From positions 682,001-746,000 of the forward strand of contig JAWRVZ010000212.1 in NCBI GenBank assembly GCA_037043235.1: a stretch of DNA of 64,000 bases, given 5' to 3'. How positions within the stretch are numbered: position 1 is the first letter of the stretch; each line of letters starts with the position of its first letter. The notes beneath the pieces are model-generated. The model was given only the letters and a program-made list of their open reading frames with translations, had not been told where the DNA came from and ran no database searches. The position numbers were made by a program, and so were the translations under genes. Of the stretch, positions 59,085-64,000 are shown piece by piece. This stretch comes from Rhodeus uyekii. Its lineage: Eukaryota > Chordata > Actinopteri > Cypriniformes > Acheilognathidae.

Positions 59085-59179
59085 GTGAGTTTAAATGTGT
59101 TTTTATGCTTCAGTTGTTTCTGTTCTGGGATCATGTGATAAATTACTGGTTAAATTAGTCAGAGAAGATGAACATTCAC

Positions 59180-59480
59180 TGTTAGCGTCGACAACGGCGG
59201 CTGTATTGAAGCAAACGACTCAGGAAATAATCAAAGAACATCTTTAATCTAATAATCCACACAATACACAGGAGAATCATGAGGAGAAACACAAGCGCGT
59301 AACACAGACGATACCGGACGATGAACGCAACAGAACTCAGGGTTTAAATAACAGGGAGAAACGGGAAGAACAGAGATGGATCTGGGATTAATGAACTAAT
59401 GATAGAGAAAAGAAACAAGTGGATACAGAGCAACCAGAGAGAAAACTAAACCTGAACACAAGAAACATCTTGCAGTTTGT
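59180..59480 (-). mobile_element. LTR-like fragment in intron 1 of the second Ig gene
   Basis: On the minus strand TTTAAACCCTGAGTTCTGTT suggests a promoter-type TATA/TTTAAA region. A GATTATTAGATTAAAGATG-rich stretch follows. No clear terminal repeats were found. Confidence 0.3.
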
Positions 59481-59585
59481 CTCAGATACAAATAACTGAA
59501 CTATGAGATCAAGTTTGATTCAGTTATTATGATTAAATAAAATAATATAAATATGAAGTTCGGACACTCAACACCTTTAGTTTTA

Positions 59586-61619
59586 CTACATTTACATTTA
59601 CTCATTTGGCAGACGCTTTTATCCAAAGCGACTTACAATTTGAGGAGTACAGAAGCTATTTGTCCAAAGGATACAAAAACACATAAGAGCGCTTACTATA
59701 CAAAGTTTTAAACATTCTGAACACAAGTAGCACAAGCATGGGGAAATAGAGAAAGGAAGAGGTTTTTTTTATTTTGTTATCATTCTTTTTCCACTCTGTG
59801 ATGGAAACAAGAGTCGTCACTCGTTGATTGATCAAAGGTTTCTGGTAGGTGTGTAGAGTTGTACCAGTGAATGAAAGTATGAAGGTGCTGAGTTTGTGTA
59901 AGTTCTGTATGCAAGAGTCAGTGCTTTGAATTTGATGCGTGCTGCGAGAGGGAGCCAGTGTAGTGAGATGAAGAGTGGAGTGACGTGTCCTTTCGGTTGG
60001 TTAAAGACCAGCCGAGCTGCTGCATTCTGAATCAGTTGCAGGGGTTTGATCATACTTGAAGGAAGTCCAACCAGAAGAGCGTTGCAATAATCCAGTCTGG
60101 TAATAACCATGGCCTGCACCAGAAGTTGCGTAGCTTGCTCAGTTAGGAATGGCCTGATCCTCCTGATGTTGTACAGTGCAAACCTGCATGATCGAGCCGT
60201 CTTTGCAATGTGATCCTTGAAGGTCAGCTGGTCCTCAAAGATCACTCCAAGATTTCTGGCAGACCTTGAAGGGGTAATCGTGGTAGCACCGATCTGGACA
60301 GTGAAATCCATGCTGTCGGGTTGGATCGGCAGAAAAGACTAGAAGCTCCGTCTTTGCCAGGTTGAGCTGCAGATGATGCTCTTTCATCCATGTCGAGATG
60401 TCCGCTAGGCAGCTTGTGATTCTCGCAGCCACCGTTGGATCATCTGGTTGAAATGATATGTTGAGCTGAGTGTCATCTGTGTAGCAGTGATAGGAGAAGC
60501 CGTATGCCTCTATGATGGGACCCAGTGATGTGGTGTACATGGAGAAGAGAAGTGGTCCAAGAACTGAGCCCTGTGGAACACCGGTGATCAGTTGACATTC
60601 TTTTGACCTCCTCGCACCATGCCACCCTGAAGGACCTATCTGTGAGATAGGATTCAAACCACTGAAGAGGAGTTCCGGTGATGCCCAGTGACGAGGGGGT
60701 AGATAAAAGGATTTGGTTATTGACAGTGTCAAAGGCAGCAGAAAGATCTAAAAGAATGAGAACTGATGATTTTGAATCAGCTTTTGCTTAGAGCTTCTGT
60801 GACAGATAGTAATGCCGTCTCTGTTGAATGACCCTTCCTGAAGCAAGACTGGTTGATGTCCAACCGGTCATTCTGAGAGAGAAAAGAAGACACTTGGTTA
60901 AAAACAACATGTTCAAGAGTTTTAGATATGAATGGTATGAGAGAGACAGGTCTGTAATTATCAATGAGTGATGTGTCTAATGTGGGTTTTTTGAGCAGTG
61001 GGGTTACCCAAGCCTGGGACGGGTCCTTTGACTTGTGCCATTTCCTCTCAGCTGCCCTTAGCTTGGTCCGGTGTTCATGAAGAACATCAGTTAACCAGGG
61101 GTTAGAGGGAGTAGCACGCAATGACCTGGAAGAGAGCGGACAGATATTATCTAGACAAGACGTTAGAGTGGAACATAAGGTATCCGTTGCAGTATTCTCA
61201 TCCAGAGTTGAGAACTGTTTGTGAGAGGGAAGAGAGGATGAGACGATAGAGGAGAAATGAGAAGGAGAGAGAGAGCGCAGGTTACGCCTGAAAGTGACTG
61301 GAAGAGGGGTTGGTGTTGCAGAATTCGTAAGATGCATATGAAATGTAATGAAAGAATGGTCAGAAACATGCAATGGTTTAACTAGAGTGTTGTCTGTGGT
61401 GCAGTTGCGTGTGTAGATCAAGTCGAGTTGATTGCCCGACTTGTGAGTACCTGTGGTGATGAGTCGATTGAGGTCAAATGAGGCTAGGAGAGAGAGGAAG
61501 TCTGTAGCGCCCGGCTTCTCCAAATGTATGTTGAAGTCGCCAAAGACGACCAGCGGAGTGCCATCTTCAGGAAATGAGGAGAGCAGCATATCCATCTCCT
61601 CAACAAAGGTGCCCAGCTG
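59586..61619 (-). mobile_element. L2-like LINE on the minus strand, right part interrupted
   Basis: The minus strand encodes an endonuclease part (LGTFVEEMDMLLSSFPEDG, VVFGDFNIHLEKP, NQLDLIYTRN, VSDHSFITFHM), a reverse transcriptase (LKKPTLDTSLIDNYRPVSLIP region; QSCFRKGHSTETALL; TGVPQGSVLGPLLF; SYHCYTDDTQL) and a C-terminal part (ARNLGVIFEDQLTF, RRIRPFLTEQATQLLVQAM, HWLPLAARIKFKAL). Frameshifts occur, for example between 60777 and 60732 and near 60300. The tail on the minus strand is AAATGAGTAAATGTAAATG. The element continues at 63980. Confidence 0.85.
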
Positions 61620-63974
61620 TGTTTTCTTTGATATATTGATCTCTCCGACTGTTGAAGCTAGATCTATCTCGGTCAAAAAGCGATGCTTAAATGAGAATAC
61701 TAGTGCTCTGTTTATGAAGGCAATATCTTTAACACCAAGCATATCTGCAGACTCTGTTGATTTTCTTCTTAATTCTTTTAACTCAAAAGTTCAGAATGTT
61801 ATTGATAACATTGCTCCTGTGAAAGTCAGGAAGAAGAGTGGCAGACAAAAAGCACCATGGAGAAACTCAACAGCAGTGCAAAATATGAAAAGACTATGCA
61901 GAAAAGCTGAGCGCATGTGGCGAAAGACAAATCTTGAAATCCACTATAACATCTATAAAGATAACCTTCATGCTTTCAATGTGGAACTAGGCAAAGCTAG
62001 ACAGACCTTCTCAAATATTATAAACAGAAACTTAAACAACACCCGCACTCTTTTTGCTACTGTAGAGAGACTAACAAATCCCCCAAGTCAGATTCCCAGT
62101 GAAATGCTCTCAGACAGCAAATGCTGTGAGTTTGCTTCCTTCTTCTCTGAGAAAATAAATAATATCAGAAAGGCGATCAGCACATCCTTGAGCTGCAATG
62201 GGGTAAAACAGATCAGACCACAACCTCAGAAAGTAGCTATTATGTCTGTTTTCGAAGCAATTGATGGTAAAATTTTGGAAGAAACAGTACAGCACCTTAA
62301 AACATCAACCTGCGCCCTTGACATACTTCCCACATCTTTTTTCAAAAGCGTGTTTAACTGTTTAGAAGCAGATCTCCTAGAAGTGGTAAATGCCTCACTT
62401 CTTTCTGGGACTTTTCCAAAATCCCTAAAAACTGCAGTTGTTAAGCCCCTTCTGAAAAAGCAATCTGGACAACATCATATTGAGCAATTACAGACCAATC
62501 TCAAATCTTCCTTTCATAGGCAAGATCATTGAAAAAGTTTTCAATCAGCTGAACAAGTTCTTAAGCTTGAATGGATACTTTGACAACTTTCAATCTGGTT
62601 TCCGACCACATCACAGCACAGAGACAGCACTCATAAAGATAATAAATGATATTCGTCTTAACTCAGATTCAGGTAAATTATCAGTGCTGGTTTTACTCGA
62701 CCTCAGTGCTGCGTTTGACACTATAGATCACAACATTCTCCTTGACAGGCTGGAAAACTGGGTTGGGCTTTCTGAGATGGTTCTTAAATGGTTCAGGTCA
62801 TACTTAGAAGGGAGAGGTTATTATGTGAGTATCGGTGACCATAAGTCTGAGTGGACATCCATGACATGCGGAGTCCCTCAAGGTTCAATACTTGCACCCC
62901 TCCTGTTCAACTTATATATGCTGCCACTGAGCCAAATAATGAGAAAGAACCAAATTGCATATCACAGCTATGCAGATGACACCCAGATTTACCTCGCGTC
63001 ATCACCTAATGATTACAGCCCCATTGACTCCCTGTGTCAATGCATTGATGAAATTAAAAACTGGATGTGCCTAAACTTCCTTCAGTTAAACAAAGACAAA
63101 ACTGAAGTCATTGCATTTGGAAACAAAGACGAAGTTCTCAAAGTGAACGCATACCTTCACTCTAGGGGTCAAACAACTAAAAATCAGGTCAGGAATCTTG
63201 GTGTGATTTTGGAGTCAGACCTGAGTTTCAGTAGCCATGTAAAAACAATAACTAAATCAGCATATTATCATCTCAAAAATATTGCAAGAATTAGATGCTT
63301 TGTCTCCAATCAAGACTTAGAGAAACTTGTTCATGCTTTCATCACCAGCAGGGTGGATTATTGTAATGGGCTCCTCACTGGCCTTCCCAAAAAGACCATA
63401 AGACAGCTGCAGCTCGTACAGAACGCTGCTGCCAGGATTCTGAGCAGAACCAGAAAATATGAACACATCACACCAGTCCTTATGTCCTTGCACTGGCTTC
63501 CAGTTACATTTAGAATTGATTTTAAAGTACTGTTACTTGTTTATAAATCACTCAATGGCCTAGGACCTCAATACATTGCAGATATGCTCATAGAATATAA
63601 ACCTAACAGATCACTAAGATCATCAGGATCAAGTCCCTTAGTAATACCCAGGGTTCACTCAAAGCAAGGAGAGTCTGCTTTTAGCTGTTACGCCAGCCGC
63701 AGCTGGAACCAGCTTCCAGAAGAGATCAGGTGTGCTCCAACAGTAGCCACATTCAAATCAAGACTCAAAACACATCTTTTTACCTATGCATTTGCAGATT
63801 GAGCACTGTGCTATGTCCGAACTGTTTGCATTTTATTTTATACATATTATCTTTTTATTCTTTTAATCATTTTTAATGTTTTATTTTTATCATTCTTCTT
63901 TATGTAAAGCACTTTGAATTACCATTGTGTATGAAATGTGCTATACAAATAAACTTGCCTTGCCTTGCCTTGCC
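61620..63974 (+). mobile_element. L2-like LINE inserted in the antisense LINE
   Basis: The plus strand starts in a 5'-truncated coding region (KKRCLNENTSALFMKAI, DNIAPVKVRKKSGRQKAPWR, then AERMWRKT) and continues through the reverse transcriptase (LSNYRPISNLPFIGK, QSGFRPHHSTETAL, LDLSAAFDTIDHN, GVPQGSILAPLLFNLY, YADDTQIY, NLGVILESDLSF, HWLPVTFRIDFKVLL, SWNQLPEEIR) to the stop at 63802. One 1-nt frameshift lies near 62457-62466. The 3' end has AAGCACTTTG and ACAAATAAACTTGCC, with (CTTGC)-type repeats. AGCTG flanks both ends. Confidence 0.9.
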
Positions 63975-63979
63975 AGCTG

Positions 63980-64000
63980 ACCTGGAGGGCGATAGATTGC
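63980..64000 (-). mobile_element. Continuation of the interrupted minus-strand LINE
   Basis: The last bases, with the preceding AGCTG, read IYRPPGQL on the minus strand, the endonuclease segment that belongs directly before LGTFVEEMD at 61619. This shows the L2-like element split one LINE in two. Confidence 0.75.

Noticed and set aside
61453..62532. 359-codon plus-strand frame treated as one protein
   Set aside because: The first part (to 61619) is antisense to the minus-strand LINE; only the part from 61620 belongs to the L2-like LINE, so it is a chance fusion at an insertion joint.
59586..63974. Two LINEs joined head to head by recombination
   Set aside because: The AGCTG duplication and the continuation of the minus-strand LINE after 63979 show a nested insertion instead.

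Overview
The window is nuclear DNA of a ray-finned fish, most likely a cypriniform-type teleost. The grounds are intron-rich vertebrate genes with GT/AG splice sites, a GIMAP-type GTPase gene, long CA/TA/ATCC/ATCT microsatellites, a tRNA-derived SINE family, and L2/Rex1-like and RTE-like LINEs. There is no bacterial, plasmid or CRISPR content. All gene models below were built by hand from splice sites and exon phases.

Left part, minus strand (1-16,600). A large GIMAP8-like gene runs from 15,870 down to 2,668. Two short 5' exons are followed by four AIG1-type domains on separate exons. Domains 1 and 2 have lost the P-loop, domains 3 and 4 keep it, and the protein ends in a CaaX-like motif. The domain-3 exon carries a 1-nt frameshift. 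The first exon of a second GIMAP gene lies at 67-82 and runs off the left edge. Introns hold a probable solo LTR, a pogo-like MITE, a Harbinger-like element and SINEs.

Middle part (19,000-42,100). A photoreceptor guanylyl-cyclase-activating protein gene (minus, 4 exons, 192 aa) is followed by a small two-exon gene (minus, 148 aa) that I propose as the cimip3/guca1anb orthologue from its position. Next come the C6orf132 homologue (plus, 5 exons, 845 aa), wdr77/MEP50 (minus, 10 exons, 323 aa) and g0s2 (minus, 77 aa). The guca1 - small gene - C6orf132 order matches my recollection of human 6p21. C6orf132 and wdr77 are tail to tail, with poly(A) signals about 40 bp apart.

Right part (42,200-64,000). 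This is repeat-rich DNA around a CD2/SLAM-type immunoglobulin-superfamily gene (47,625-53,554, plus) and the signal-peptide exon of a duplicate (59,033). The second V-type exon of the first copy has an in-frame stop. LINEs dominate: a Rex1/CR1-like copy at 44,288-46,071 with a matching empty site in the paralogous flank, an RTE-like copy with a 14-bp target duplication in intron 1 of the Ig gene, and an L2-like LINE inserted inside an antisense LINE at the right edge.

The genes do not form one pathway. GIMAP and the Ig receptors are immune-type families, guca1 acts in phototransduction, wdr77 in PRMT5 arginine methylation, and g0s2 in lipolysis control. I see no wholly new system. The most informative oddities are the four-domain GIMAP protein, the nested and dated LINE insertions, and the SINE that shares its tail with a LINE in the same window.
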